DNA of 36,363 nucleotides from an uncultured Oscillospiraceae bacterium (GCA_910588105.1 CAJUQD010000027.1:1-36363), one strand, 5' to 3'. Counted from the first letter of the stretch, positions 15,209 to 23,741 are shown. The notes: generated from the letters alone by a model not told the origin. Translations and numbers: made by a program.

Positions 15209-15817
15209 TTGAATATTGATTCCACACTCGCCATTCTGCGCCGGGAGCGCCTGCTGTTGGAGCACGCCCCCCACAGCGCCCAGTTCCAGGATCTTACCAC
15301 CTGCCTGCTGCGCATTTTCTCCGCCGCCCGCGTCATTCCAGCGCTGTCGCCCCAGGAGGTTCAGATGTACGCCTCCCTGGCCCTGCTCCACGATGTGGGG
15401 AAGCAGACCATTCCCGGAGAGATTCTCAACAAGCCCGGGCCGCTGACCCGGGAGGAATTTGAAATCATGAAGTCCCACACCACACAGGGCTGCGGCGTAC
15501 TGGAGCGGGTGCCTGGGTTGTGCCGGTGCGAGGCGTTCCCGCTGATCTGAGATGTCTGCCGCCACCACCATGAGCGGTGGGACGGCTCCGGCTACCCGGA
15601 TCGGCTGGCCGGGGCGGACATTGCCCCCTGGGTGCAGGTGGTGGGCATGGCGGACGCCTTCGACGCCCTCATCCATCCCAGGGTCTATAAACCCGCCTTC
15701 AGCCAGGAGCAGGCCACCGACATGGTGGCGTCCGGCGCGTGCGGGGCCTTTGCCCCGGCCCTGCTGGACTGCTTCCGCCAGAGCGCCGGCCCCATCTGCC
15801 GCGCGGTCTACTGCTGA
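15209..15817 (+). pseudogene. HD-GYP-type phosphodiesterase gene with in-frame TGA
   Basis: TTG 15209 follows AAAGGAG (8 bases). The product reads MNIDSTLAILRRERLLL, LLHDVGKQTIPGEILNKPG (HD motif) and EIMKSHTTQGCGVLE up to FPLI, then meets a TGA at 15548-15550. The same frame then continues perfectly: DVCRHHHERWDGSGYP (GYP motif), VVGMADAFDALIHP, to a stop at 15815. HD-GYP proteins degrade cyclic di-nucleotides such as c-di-GMP using both motifs. A stop between them should abolish activity unless it is read through. Both parts keep typical residues, so the change looks recent. Total length without the stop would be 201 residues, normal for the stand-alone type. Confidence 0.75.
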
Positions 15818-15851
15818 CCCGCCTGTAAAAATCACACATTAGGAGGTTCCT

Positions 15852-16238
15852 ATGCAAACCAAAGAAACCTTTTGGGGCCGTCTGTGCCCCAAGCTCCCCC
15901 GCGTTTACGTCCGCACCATGACGGCGGTGCTGCTGTGCGCGGCCCTGGCCCTCCCCGCCATGGCCACCAATGCCGCCGGAAACGATATGTGGACGGTAGC
16001 CCAAAACATCATTGTGGACGTGTATAACCACATCGCCGGCATCAGCACCGCCCTGGCCGGGCTCATGTCCGCCATCGCGGTCATCGGCGTGAAGCTGTCC
16101 GGCAACCAGCACAAGTCGGACCAGGCCTGGGACTGGCTGAAGCGCATCTGGGTGGCCTGGGCCGTCATCAACGGCATCGGCGCTTTCATCGCCTACATCA
16201 CACCCCAGTTCTCCGGCTTCAACACCCTGACGCCGTGA
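15852..16238 (+). CDS. VirB2/TrbC-like candidate pilin
   Basis: 128 residues. A basic N-terminus precedes a signal-peptide-like helix (TMTAVLLCAALALPAMATNA). Two more hydrophobic helices follow (IAGISTALAGLMSAIAVIGV and VAWAVINGIGAFIAYI) with a short basic loop between them (KLSGNQHKSDQAWDW). This is the topology and size of VirB2/TrbC pilins of type IV secretion systems. Position supports it: it directly precedes the VirB6-like gene at the head of the transfer operon. AGGAGG lies 8 bases before ATG 15852. Sequence similarity in this family is low, so the assignment rests on topology and context. Confidence 0.65.
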   Translation: MQTKETFWGRLCPKLPRVYVRTMTAVLLCAALALPAMATNAAGNDMWTVAQNIIVDVYNHIAGISTALAGLMSAIAVIGVKLSGNQHKSDQAWDWLKRIWVAWAVINGIGAFIAYITPQFSGFNTLTP

Positions 16239-16242
16239 CGCC

Positions 16243-18318
16243 ATGCTGGAACTGATTTTTCGCGGCTTCTTCGAGTGGATCTACAGCCTGATCGTGGATA
16301 TGTGGGGGTTCATCGCCGGGGGGCTGTTGGATATCATGGGGCTGGATTTTGCCTACCTCCAATCCCACATTCCCATCATGGACGACATGGCCCAGGTGCT
16401 GCTGGCGGCGGGCTGGGCCCTGCTGCTGGGAAACCTGGTGTTCCAGGCGCTGAAAAGCATGGCGGCGGGGCTGGGCTTTGAGGGGGAGGACCCCAAGCTG
16501 CTGTTCGCCCGGACCTTCGTGTTCGCCTTCCTGCTGCTGGCCAGCCCCCAGATCTGCCGGATCGGGCTGGACCTCACCTCCAACATCATGGATCTGCTCA
16601 GCATCCCGGACGCCACCAACGTGTCCCTGGTGGATGAGAGCATTTTCGGCACCCTCACCGCCTCTTGGCTCATGGCTATCATTTGCAGCGTCATTGTCAT
16701 GTTCAAGGTGCTGAAGCTGACCATTGAGCTGGCGGAGCGGTACGTCATCCTGGCCATGCTCGCCCTCACTGCACCCTTGGCCTTCGCCATGGGCGGCAGC
16801 AAAAACACCGCAGGGATTTTCACGGGCTGGTGCCGGATGTTCGGCTCCATGTGCCTGCTGATGGTTACCAACCTGGTGTGCTTCAAAATGCTGTTCTCAG
16901 TGGTGTCCACGGTGCCCTCGGGGCTGGACGTGCTGCCCTGGATGGTGCTGATCTTCGCCATCGTGAAGGTGGCCCACAAATCGGACGAGATCATCACCCG
17001 CATCGGCCTGAACCCGGCCCTCACCGGCGGAGGCGGCCGGACCCTGCTGGGCACAGTGGTGAACACGGCGGTGCGCACAGTGACAAGCCAGGCCACCAAA
17101 AGCGTGATGGGCCGCCTTGGCTTCGGAAGCGGCGCTTCCGCTTCCGGCGCACAGTCCGGCGGCACAGGGCCCAATGCTTTCCGGTTTGGTTCCTGGTTCT
17201 CCGCCGGCGGCGGGGGACGGTTTGGCGGTGCCCGCGGCGGAGGCCGCTCCGACAGCGGCCAGACTTCCGGGAGTGGATCGCAAGGCAGCGGACGGCCCGG
17301 CGGTTCCTTTGGCGGCGGGCGCGGTGGGGGGCGTTCCAGCGGCAGTCAGACTTCCGGGGATGGCTCCCAGAGCTTCGGTGGAACCCGTGGCGGCGGCAGG
17401 TACACGTATCAAAGCACCGCCCAGCAGGCAGACACCCGGCAGGAAAACGCGTCCCAGACCTCCGCCCATACCGGCAATACCGGCGCCGCTTCGTCCAATA
17501 CCCCTCGCGGTGGCGGACGGCCCCAGCAGGGCCGGAAAAGCTCCGTGCCGCCCGGGGGCCAGCGTCCCCGCAGCTATGCACCGCCCTCCGGCGGTGGGCA
17601 GACCGCACCGAAACAGGGCGGGCCAAGCCCCTCCCAGCAGGCCAACAGTCCCAGGCCCGGTTCGGCGGGGACAGCGCCCAGAAGCGGCGCTTCCCGTCCC
17701 GGCACCGCAGGAACAGCGCCAACATCCACCCCGCCGAGGCAGTCCAACGGCCCGCAGTCCGGTGCGGCAGGAACCGGGGCGTCCCGCTCCACCCACAGCA
17801 CCACGCAGTCCACGGGCGGGAGTACGGTGAACAACGCCAGCCAGACCTCTACCCAGACCACAGTAACTACGGGAGGGGGCAGGCCGGACGGCTCCACCGC
17901 AAAAGCGCCCTCCGGCTCACCCCGCACACCCCGCCCCGGCGGGCCTGCTGTTCCCAAATCCGGGGGCGACCGGGGCGGCGCGTCCCAGCCCGGCGGCGCA
18001 GGAAGGCCCTCCCGCAGTACCCAGCGGCCTGACGGCTCCCCATCCCGGCCCGGCAGGAATGCCGCCCCACCGGCGGCCACGTCCCCGGCATGGGGAACAT
18101 CCTCCAGCCCGGCCCGGCAGGAAGGGCGCAGTTCTCCCGCGTCCGCAGCGCCCCCGGTAAAGGGCGGCGCTCCCAACGTCCGCCCCGGCGGGGCAGGAAC
18201 CGCGCCCACCGGCAAACAGGCGGCGGGGCAGTCCCATACGGCCAAAGCCCGGACGACGCGGGCGAAGCCTGCCCGGCGTCCGCCCCCCAATAGGAGAGGA
18301 GGAAACAACCATGGATGA
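16243..18318 (+). CDS. TrbL/VirB6-like membrane protein with long disordered tail
   Basis: 691 residues. The first 270 form a polytopic membrane domain of about six helices (e.g. AQVLLAAGWALLLGNLVFQAL, WLMAIICSVIVMFKVL, YVILAMLALTAPLAFAMGG, MLFSVVSTVP...LIFAIVKVA), typical of TrbL/VirB6 channel components of conjugative type IV secretion. From about residue 290 to the end lies a low-complexity Gly/Ser/Thr/Pro/Arg-rich tail of about 400 residues with GGGR and SQTSG repeats. The tail is far longer than the membrane domain needs and has no recognised fold. No clear ribosome binding site lies before ATG 16243, only 5 bases after the preceding stop, so translation is probably coupled. Confidence 0.8.
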   Translation: MLELIFRGFFEWIYSLIVDMWGFIAGGLLDIMGLDFAYLQSHIPIMDDMAQVLLAAGWALLLGNLVFQALKSMAAGLGFEGEDPKLLFARTFVFAFLLLASPQICRIGLDLTSNIMDLLSIPDATNVSLVDESIFGTLTASWLMAIICSVIVMFKVLKLTIELAERYVILAMLALTAPLAFAMGGSKNTAGIFTGWCRMFGSMCLLMVTNLVCFKMLFSVVSTVPSGLDVLPWMVLIFAIVKVAHKSDEIITRIGLNPALTGGGGRTLLGTVVNTAVRTVTSQATKSVMGRLGFGSGASASGAQSGGTGPNAFRFGSWFSAGGGGRFGGARGGGRSDSGQTSGSGSQGSGRPGGSFGGGRGGGRSSGSQTSGDGSQSFGGTRGGGRYTYQSTAQQADTRQENASQTSAHTGNTGAASSNTPRGGGRPQQGRKSSVPPGGQRPRSYAPPSGGGQTAPKQGGPSPSQQANSPRPGSAGTAPRSGASRPGTAGTAPTSTPPRQSNGPQSGAAGTGASRSTHSTTQSTGGSTVNNASQTSTQTTVTTGGGRPDGSTAKAPSGSPRTPRPGGPAVPKSGGDRGGASQPGGAGRPSRSTQRPDGSPSRPGRNAAPPAATSPAWGTSSSPARQEGRSSPASAAPPVKGGAPNVRPGGAGTAPTGKQAAGQSHTAKARTTRAKPARRPPPNRRGGNNHG

Positions 18319-19543
18319 AAACGGACGCCGGGACGGCGGCACAGCCAGAGCGGCGCATATCCTCACCGCCCTGGCCACCACCGGGGCCAAGGGTGCAGCC
18401 CTGGCCGCTGCGCAGGAGGCCGCGCCCTTCCTCATTAAAATAGTGGTGGGCCTGCTGGTTCTCCTGTTGCTCATCCCCATGCTGGTGTTCACTGCCCTGC
18501 CTAATATCTTTTTCGGCTACGACAGCTCCACCACGCCCGATATTATGGGTTTTACCGCGTCTGCCCATGGACTGGAAGCGGTCTATCAGAACATTGAGCG
18601 GAAAAACCAATCTGTCATCGACCGCCTGGTGGAGAGCATTCTCCCAGATTTCATGACGGACGATGGGCCGGACTACGATGATTATGAGGTAGAAAAGTCC
18701 CTGGGCAATGTGAATCATTATTGGCTCATCGCCATCGGTTCCGTCCGATACAAGCAGGATCTCAACGTCATGGATGAGCCCACAATCGAAAAGCTGCTTT
18801 CCGACAAGCTGACCTATACCGCCTCCATCACAGACCGCGTTCTGCATATCTCGGTTCGGGATCTGACGCCGGAGGCGTACATGGACAAGCTGGGCTTCAC
18901 CCAGGAGGAAAAAGACTGGGCAGCCCTGCTCTATTCGGTGATGGCGGACGGCCAGAGCATCAGCCCCGGCGACACCGACGGCCCGGGCCAATACGGTACA
19001 GACTACGGGAACGTCACATTTGTCCATGCCAGCACCCCCGTGGTCTACTACAACCAGACGGACGCCCGGTGGGGCAACAAGCTCTACGGCCGGACCGGCA
19101 CCATCGGCTGGGAGGGCTGCGGCCCCACCGCCCTGGCCATGGTGGTGGCCTCCCTGACGGACAACAAGGTGACGCCCTACGATGTGGCCCAGTGGTCCGC
19201 CCGGAACGGCTACCGCTGCGAGGGGAACGGGAGCTACCACAGCTTGATCCCCAACGGCGGCGAGCATTACGGCCTCACCGTTGACAAAATCGGCAAGGAC
19301 AGCAAAAAGCTGGTGGAGGCGCTTGAATCGGGCAAGCTGGTCATCGCCATCATGGCTCCGGGGCACTTCACCACCACCGGCCACTTCATCGTCCTACGGG
19401 GCATCACCGAGGAGGGCAAAGTGCTGGTGGCCGACCCCGCCAGCGTAAAGCGGAGCAACCAGGAGTGGCCCCTTCGCACCGTTGTCAACGAGGCCGCCGC
19501 CCGGGCCGGCGCGGGAGGGCCATTCTGGGTGTTTTCGCGGTAA
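18311..19543 (+). CDS. membrane-anchored C39-type cysteine peptidase-like transfer protein
   Basis: 410 residues. A cytosolic start of about 38 residues, one membrane helix (LIKIVVGLLVLLLLIPMLVFTAL, about 40-62), an external region of about 170 residues (VirB8-like position), then a C39_2-type domain from about residue 245: YYNQTDARWGNKLYG, Cys270 in EGCGPTALAMV, His358 in TTTGHFIVL and Asp in VLVADPAS. It likely cleaves peptide or peptidoglycan cross-links to let the transfer channel through the wall, replacing the NlpC/P60 enzymes of Tn916-like elements (inference). The ATG has GAGAGGAGGAAAC upstream and overlaps the previous gene by 8 bases. Confidence 0.8.
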   Translation: MDENGRRDGGTARAAHILTALATTGAKGAALAAAQEAAPFLIKIVVGLLVLLLLIPMLVFTALPNIFFGYDSSTTPDIMGFTASAHGLEAVYQNIERKNQSVIDRLVESILPDFMTDDGPDYDDYEVEKSLGNVNHYWLIAIGSVRYKQDLNVMDEPTIEKLLSDKLTYTASITDRVLHISVRDLTPEAYMDKLGFTQEEKDWAALLYSVMADGQSISPGDTDGPGQYGTDYGNVTFVHASTPVVYYNQTDARWGNKLYGRTGTIGWEGCGPTALAMVVASLTDNKVTPYDVAQWSARNGYRCEGNGSYHSLIPNGGEHYGLTVDKIGKDSKKLVEALESGKLVIAIMAPGHFTTTGHFIVLRGITEEGKVLVADPASVKRSNQEWPLRTVVNEAAARAGAGGPFWVFSR

Positions 19544-19578
19544 TCGGATGAAATAATCAACTGTTTGGAGTGAAGCAT

Positions 19579-19839
19579 ATGGAATGTGAAACCAATCTGC
19601 GCGCCCTGCGGCTGCGCCATGGGCTCCAGCTCACCGAGCTGTCCGAGGCGTCCTGGCTTTCAGACCAATACATCAGCCGGGCGGAGCTGGGGCAGACCGC
19701 CCCCACCCCCCGGCTGGAAGGGCAGCTGGCTGACGCGGTGGAACAGGTGATCCTCCGCCGCGCCGCCGCTGTCCGGGAGCTGTCCCGGGACTTCCGGCGC
19801 TACCGGGGCCGTTTGCTGGAGGTGGGCGGCGTTGAATGA
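19579..19839 (+). CDS. XRE-family small transcriptional regulator
   Basis: 86 residues; the first 60 are a Cro/CI helix-turn-helix: NLRALRLRHGLQLTELSEASWLSDQYISRAELGQTAPTP. A short helical tail follows, rich in Arg. ATG 19579 has GGAG 9-12 bases upstream; GTG 19570 is in frame but overlaps that site. The 3' end overlaps the prgI start by 8 bases, so it is translated within the transfer operon and may adjust its expression. It could also be a structural or DNA-processing helper, as HTH proteins inside transfer operons sometimes are. Confidence 0.75.
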   Translation: MECETNLRALRLRHGLQLTELSEASWLSDQYISRAELGQTAPTPRLEGQLADAVEQVILRRAAAVRELSRDFRRYRGRLLEVGGVE

Positions 19840-20131
19840 GACCTACTACATCCCTGCCAACTTCACCGACGCGGGCCGGGTGATGGGCCTGTTTGAGCTC
19901 CGAAACCTGGTGGAAGCGGTGATTTTAGTGCTGCCGGTGCTGTATTTCTGCCTGGTGCTGCTGCCCTTCGAGCTGACCACTAAAATCACGGTGACGCTGA
20001 TCATAGTGGTCCCTCTGGGGGGCTTCGGGCTCATCGGCGTGCGGGACGACAGCCTCACCCGCTGGATCGCGGCCTGGTGGCGCTGGCGGAAAAAGCGCCG
20101 CCTTATGACATACAGAGGAGGAAAAGACTGA
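19832..20131 (+). CDS. prgI: PrgI family conjugation membrane protein
   Basis: 99 residues. The motif YYIPANFTD..RVMGLFELRNLVEAVIL and two adjoining membrane helices (AVILVLPVLYFCLVLLPF and ITVTLIIVVPLGGFGLIGV), then a basic tail ending YRGGKD, match the PrgI/TrsC-type small membrane proteins that precede VirB4 genes in Gram-positive elements. TTG 19832 is the start because GGAGGTG is 7 bases upstream; no ATG is available. The gene directly precedes the TraC-N-like and VirB4 genes, as expected for this family. Confidence 0.85.
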   Translation: MNETYYIPANFTDAGRVMGLFELRNLVEAVILVLPVLYFCLVLLPFELTTKITVTLIIVVPLGGFGLIGVRDDSLTRWIAAWWRWRKKRRLMTYRGGKD

Positions 20132-20134
20132 ACC

Positions 20135-20806
20135 ATGGATTTGAAACAATTATTGTTCGGCGGCGGGGCAAATGCTCCCGCCGCCGAGCCCTTTCGGGAC
20201 AGCATCCAGGCGTGGCTGCCCATCAAAAACATCGTGGGCGGCGTGGTTGTGACGAAAGACGGCCGCTTCGTGAAAATTCTGGAGGTGCTGCCGGTGAACA
20301 TCTACCTGAAGTCCCCCAACGACCGTGAGAATATCATCTCCAGCTACGCTGCGTGGCTGAAAATCGCGCCGGACGACCTGCAAATTGAGGCCCGCACCCT
20401 GCCCGCCGACACGGCGGACTATGTAGAGCGGATGAAAGAGTACGCCGCCAACGAGCCCAATGAATCCTGCCGGGAGATGATTGAAGACAACATCACCCAA
20501 ATCGGCCAGGGGGTGGCCAGCGACGCCCTGCGGCACCGCTTTTTCCTCATCTTCCAGTACGAGGGGAGGATGCACGCCAAGGGCCGCACCGCCGCCGCCA
20601 TCGTCCAGCGGCTCAACGAGGAGGCGGACACCGCCCGGCGGTATCTGGATGGCTGTGAGCTGGAGGTACTGGAGCCCAGCTTCATGGACGACTTCATTTT
20701 GAAGCTGCTGTACGAGATCATCAACAAGCGGACGGCCCGGCGGGTACAGCTTCCAGAGGGCGTGTTCGACATGACCACCGCCGTCCACGGCGTGTTTGAG
20801 GAGTGA
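20135..20806 (+). CDS. conjugation protein resembling the N-terminal domain of TraC/TraE ATPases
   Basis: 223 residues. The pattern FRDSIQAWLPIKNIVGGVVVTKDGRFVKILEVLPVNIYLKSP, the HRFFLIFQYEGR stretch and the C-terminal helix region resemble the non-ATPase N-terminal domain of conjugative VirB4/TraC-type proteins. There is no Walker motif, and the full ATPase is a separate gene downstream (20812, 5 bases after this stop). The ribosome binding site AGAGGAGG is about 13 bases from ATG 20135, somewhat far. It may be a subunit in which the domain occurs alone, binding VirB4 or the membrane. Assignment by recalled patterns and context. Confidence 0.7.
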   Translation: MDLKQLLFGGGANAPAAEPFRDSIQAWLPIKNIVGGVVVTKDGRFVKILEVLPVNIYLKSPNDRENIISSYAAWLKIAPDDLQIEARTLPADTADYVERMKEYAANEPNESCREMIEDNITQIGQGVASDALRHRFFLIFQYEGRMHAKGRTAAAIVQRLNEEADTARRYLDGCELEVLEPSFMDDFILKLLYEIINKRTARRVQLPEGVFDMTTAVHGVFEE

Positions 20807-20811
20807 GCCAT

Positions 20812-22770
20812 ATGCAGAAGAAAAAACCAACCAAAAGCGGGGCCAAAACCGCCGTCAGGAAAAAGCCCGCGCTGAAAAAGGGCGGGGATCAGGAAAAGTT
20901 CTCGCTGAAGCACCTGATCTTCGGCGAGGAAAAAGCGGATCTGTCCGAGCTGGAGGCGGGCTCCACCACCATCCTGGACATCCTGTCCCCCACGGCCATC
21001 GACACCAAGAGCCGGGACTACATCCTGGTGGACGGGGTGTACCACGCCTACCTCTACGTGGCGGGGTACGGTTACTCCACCACCGTGGGCTCCTGCTGGC
21101 TGGCCCCGCTGGTGGAGGCCGGGGAGGGCGTCAGCCTCAGCTTTACCGTCAAGCGCCAGCCCAAGGAGAAGATCCTGTCCAAAATTTCGCAGACCACCAT
21201 GGTGAATCGCTCCCGGATGCGGGACGTGGGGGACACCCGCCAGGACTACGAGGAGCTGGACAGCGCCATCAGCTCGGGGCTGTACCTGAAGGACGCCATG
21301 AACCGCCAGGGGGAGGACTTCTACTATATGCACACGCTGGTGGAAGTCACCGCCGATGACCCGGAGACTTTGGAACAGCGGGTGACGGCGGTGGAAAAGC
21401 TGTGCGTGTCCATTGACATGATCGCCCGCCGCTGCGACTACAAAAACGAGCAGGCGTTCCTCTCCGCCCTCCCCCTGCTGGCCCTGGATGCCGACGTGGA
21501 GCGCAAATCCCGGCGCAACGCCCTCACCTCCGGGGTGGCGGCGGCCTTCCCCTTCGCCTCCTATGAGCTTAGCGACCGCAACGGCATCTTCCTGGGGCTG
21601 AACCTCTACAACCGCTCCCCGGTGTTCCTGGACCCCTACGACGACTACAAGTACACCAACGGCAACTGCTGGATCGGCGGTTCCTCCGGCGCGGGCAAGA
21701 CCTTCACCCTCCAATGCCTGGGCGGGCGGCTGCGCCAACAGGGGCGGCGGGTCATCTTCATCGTGCCCAAGAAGGGCCACGAGTTCCGGCCCCTGTGCGA
21801 GCTGCTGGGCGGGCTGTACCTGCGCCTGTCCCCGTCCTCCAAGGACTGCCCCAACATCATGGCCATCCGGCGCAAATCCCTGGACAGCTACGCCGGCCTG
21901 CGGGACATGGCCGCCCGGGACGACTCCGTGCTGGCGGACAAGATCTCCCGGCTCATCATTTGGTACTCGCTCCAGAAGCGGGACCTGTCCGATGAGGACA
22001 AGAACCACCTGGATTCCTCCCTGGTGGAGTGCTACCGGCGGTATGGCATCACCTTTGACAATGCCTCCGTCACCGATGAGGAAGGGAACTTCGTGGAAAT
22101 GCCCATCCTGCCGGACTGGTACGAGGTGCTCGCCCAGAACCCGGACACCAAACATTTGGCGGTGGTGCTGGCCCGGTACGTCACCGGCTCCGCCTCCGCC
22201 ATGGGCCGGCGCAACCACATCGACCTGGACAACAAGTACATCGTGCTGGACACCTCCGGGATGCCGGACGACCTGCTGCTCCCCGGCATTTTCTGGGCCA
22301 CCGACATTGCCAACGACCTCATTATGGACGCGGGCAGCGACCTGTCCGCCCTCATCGCCGATGAGCTATGGAGCCTGGTGGGTGCCAACTCCAATCCCCT
22401 GGCGGCGGGATTCGTCCAGGAGATGGTGAAAACCATCCGCGGCCTGGGCGGCATTGCCATCACCTCCACCCAGGGGATGCAGGACCTGTTCGGGCTGGAC
22501 GGCGGCAAATATGGCAAGGGAATTTTGGATTCCAGCCGGATCAAGCTGGTGATGCAGATGGAGGAACAGGAGGCCCGGCTCATCCAGGGCGTCTTGAACC
22601 TGTCCGAGGATGAGGTGCGGCAGATCACCCGGTTTCGCCGGGGGGAGGGGCTGCTTTGCATCGGCTACAACCATGTGCCGGTGCAGTTCCACGCCACCGA
22701 GAAGGAGTACGACGCCATCACCACCTCTCCCACAGACCTGCGGACAAAGCGGAAGGAGGGCGGCAGATGA
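20812..22770 (+). CDS. virB4: VirB4-family conjugation ATPase
   Basis: 652 residues. An N-terminal basic stretch (MQKKKPTKSGAKTAVRKK), a domain that binds the partner proteins, and a C-terminal ATPase: Walker A GGSSGAGKTFTL at about residues 286-297, Walker B LIADELWSL at about 510-520, and the conserved TSTQGMQDLF region. VirB4 powers pilus and substrate handling in type IV secretion. ATG 20812 is chosen over GTG 20803, because GGAG at 20800-20803 gives good spacing to it. The stop overlaps the next start as ATGA. Length is in the normal range for clostridial ICEs; the gene looks intact. Confidence 0.9.
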   Translation: MQKKKPTKSGAKTAVRKKPALKKGGDQEKFSLKHLIFGEEKADLSELEAGSTTILDILSPTAIDTKSRDYILVDGVYHAYLYVAGYGYSTTVGSCWLAPLVEAGEGVSLSFTVKRQPKEKILSKISQTTMVNRSRMRDVGDTRQDYEELDSAISSGLYLKDAMNRQGEDFYYMHTLVEVTADDPETLEQRVTAVEKLCVSIDMIARRCDYKNEQAFLSALPLLALDADVERKSRRNALTSGVAAAFPFASYELSDRNGIFLGLNLYNRSPVFLDPYDDYKYTNGNCWIGGSSGAGKTFTLQCLGGRLRQQGRRVIFIVPKKGHEFRPLCELLGGLYLRLSPSSKDCPNIMAIRRKSLDSYAGLRDMAARDDSVLADKISRLIIWYSLQKRDLSDEDKNHLDSSLVECYRRYGITFDNASVTDEEGNFVEMPILPDWYEVLAQNPDTKHLAVVLARYVTGSASAMGRRNHIDLDNKYIVLDTSGMPDDLLLPGIFWATDIANDLIMDAGSDLSALIADELWSLVGANSNPLAAGFVQEMVKTIRGLGGIAITSTQGMQDLFGLDGGKYGKGILDSSRIKLVMQMEEQEARLIQGVLNLSEDEVRQITRFRRGEGLLCIGYNHVPVQFHATEKEYDAITTSPTDLRTKRKEGGR

Positions 22771-23444
22771 GCTTCCGTCAGGACGCCGCCCATCTCCAAA
22801 AGCTGGCCAACAACGCTTTCTGCCAGACAGGTACGCTTGCGGCTCTGGCGGACGGCGGCCAGCCCGACCCGGACAAGCTCCAGCGGGCGTTGGAGCAGAC
22901 GGCGGCACAGTTCGAGAGCGCCGCTCTGGAGGTGCGGAAGCTGTGCGAACGGTACAGCACGGGCACCGGGGGCTACGGCTCCCGGCCCGTCCTCCCGCCC
23001 ATGGAGATCGCCGGGACGGTGGATATGCTGGGCTACCACTGGCTCCACATTACGCTGAACACCCTGCTTCCGCACTGCCGGTTCCAGCCCCCGGAGTGGC
23101 TTTCCGACACCATCCGCCGCCTGCTGGATGAATATGAGGCCCAGGGGTGCAGGCTGCCCTTTTTCAACCGGGCGCTGCTGGTGATCGACGAGTTCACCTC
23201 CATCCAAGGCCGCCACATTTTCGACCAGGACAACAAGGGCTGGAAGGCCGTGTCCAATGCCATCAAGGGCAGGCTCATCCCAGACGACGACCAGCACACC
23301 TTGGCGGTGGCGCTGCTGTCCGGGCGGAGCGAGGTGGATATCTGCCACATCACCCTGCTGGATCTGGCGGACGCGGCGGACTTCTTCGCCTTCCATTCCG
23401 GGGACTATGAGGTGAAGCATTTTTATGATGGCGGATGGAACTGA
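22767..23444 (+). CDS. DUF6100-like conjugative-element protein
   Basis: 225 residues, translationally coupled to virB4 by an ATGA overlap. The sequence has a helical start, then LPPMEIAGTVDMLGYHWLHITLNTLLPHCRF, PPEWLSDTIRRLLDEYE, RLPFFNRALLVIDEF and GRHIFDQDNKGWKAVSNAIKGRLIPDDDQ. I associate this pattern with DUF6100, found beside VirB4 in clostridial ICEs; I am not certain of the number. It is a soluble protein with no known catalytic motif; the ALLVIDEF strand looks like an acidic pocket without a Walker A. Role in transfer unknown. Confidence 0.7.
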   Translation: MSFRQDAAHLQKLANNAFCQTGTLAALADGGQPDPDKLQRALEQTAAQFESAALEVRKLCERYSTGTGGYGSRPVLPPMEIAGTVDMLGYHWLHITLNTLLPHCRFQPPEWLSDTIRRLLDEYEAQGCRLPFFNRALLVIDEFTSIQGRHIFDQDNKGWKAVSNAIKGRLIPDDDQHTLAVALLSGRSEVDICHITLLDLADAADFFAFHSGDYEVKHFYDGGWN

Positions 23445-23465
23445 ATTGCCCCAAAAAGTGACCGG

Positions 23466-23540
23466 GACACCCATCAGGTTTCAGTACAATTTGGCCCGTT
23501 TTCGGCCAATTTTCGGGCCAGCAGAAATCTGATGGGTGTC
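23466..23540. repeat. 16-bp inverted repeat
   Basis: GACACCCATCAGGTTT (23466-23481) and AAATCTGATGGGTGTC (23525-23540) pair with one mismatch around a 43-base centre that contains GGCCCG and CGGGCC plus two TTTTCGG motifs. Confidence 0.85.
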
Positions 23541-23614
23541 TGCCGCCCTAAAGCGTTGAAAACAAAGACTTGCGGGGCGGCGGCAAAAACGAGAGATGTG
23601 AAAAAAGCTGACTT

Positions 23615-23646
23615 CTATGGGGAGCCATCAGATTGGCTCCCCATAG
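23615..23646. repeat. 12-bp perfect inverted repeat
   Basis: CTATGGGGAGCC (23615-23626) and GGCTCCCCATAG (23635-23646) with an 8-base loop. No T-run follows on either strand, so it is unlikely to be a plain terminator. Confidence 0.85.
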
Positions 23647-23659
23647 GGGGCTTGGAAAA

Positions 23660-23709
23660 GCGCCGAAAAAGTTCTTGCGCCGGAACCGGCGCAAGGGCGT
23701 TTTCGGCGC
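23660..23709. repeat. two-tier nested inverted repeat
   Basis: The outer arms GCGCCGAAAA (23660-23669) and TTTTCGGCGC (23700-23709) are perfect. The inner arms CTTGCGCCGG (23674-23683) and CCGGCGCAAG (23686-23695) are also perfect, with AA between. Together they form a 20-bp stem with one small internal loop. Confidence 0.85.
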
Positions 23710-23741
23710 GGGCAGGAATATGGAAAGGGGGCGCGGTATGC

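Larger units (their letters stand above)
23445..23741. other. non-coding palindrome cluster, candidate oriT
   Basis: A 297-base gap without a gene inside the otherwise packed transfer operon. It holds three strong inverted repeats (23466-23540, 23615-23646, 23660-23709), a weaker one (GCCGCCC at 23542-23548 with GGGCGGC at 23575-23581) and repeated TTTTCGG at 23499-23505, 23510-23516 (11 bases apart) and 23700-23706, with the reverse at 23663-23669. Origins of transfer have this organisation and sit beside DNA-processing genes. The nick site cannot be assigned. Confidence 0.5.

Noticed and set aside
17867..19384. 505-codon minus-strand open frame
   Set aside because: Antisense to the TrbL tail and C39-like gene; the composition is a mirror of GC-rich coding and no family is recognisable.
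20419..22218. 599-codon minus-strand open frame
   Set aside because: Shadow of the TraC-N-like and virB4 genes, whose protein motifs (Walker A and B) are on the plus strand.
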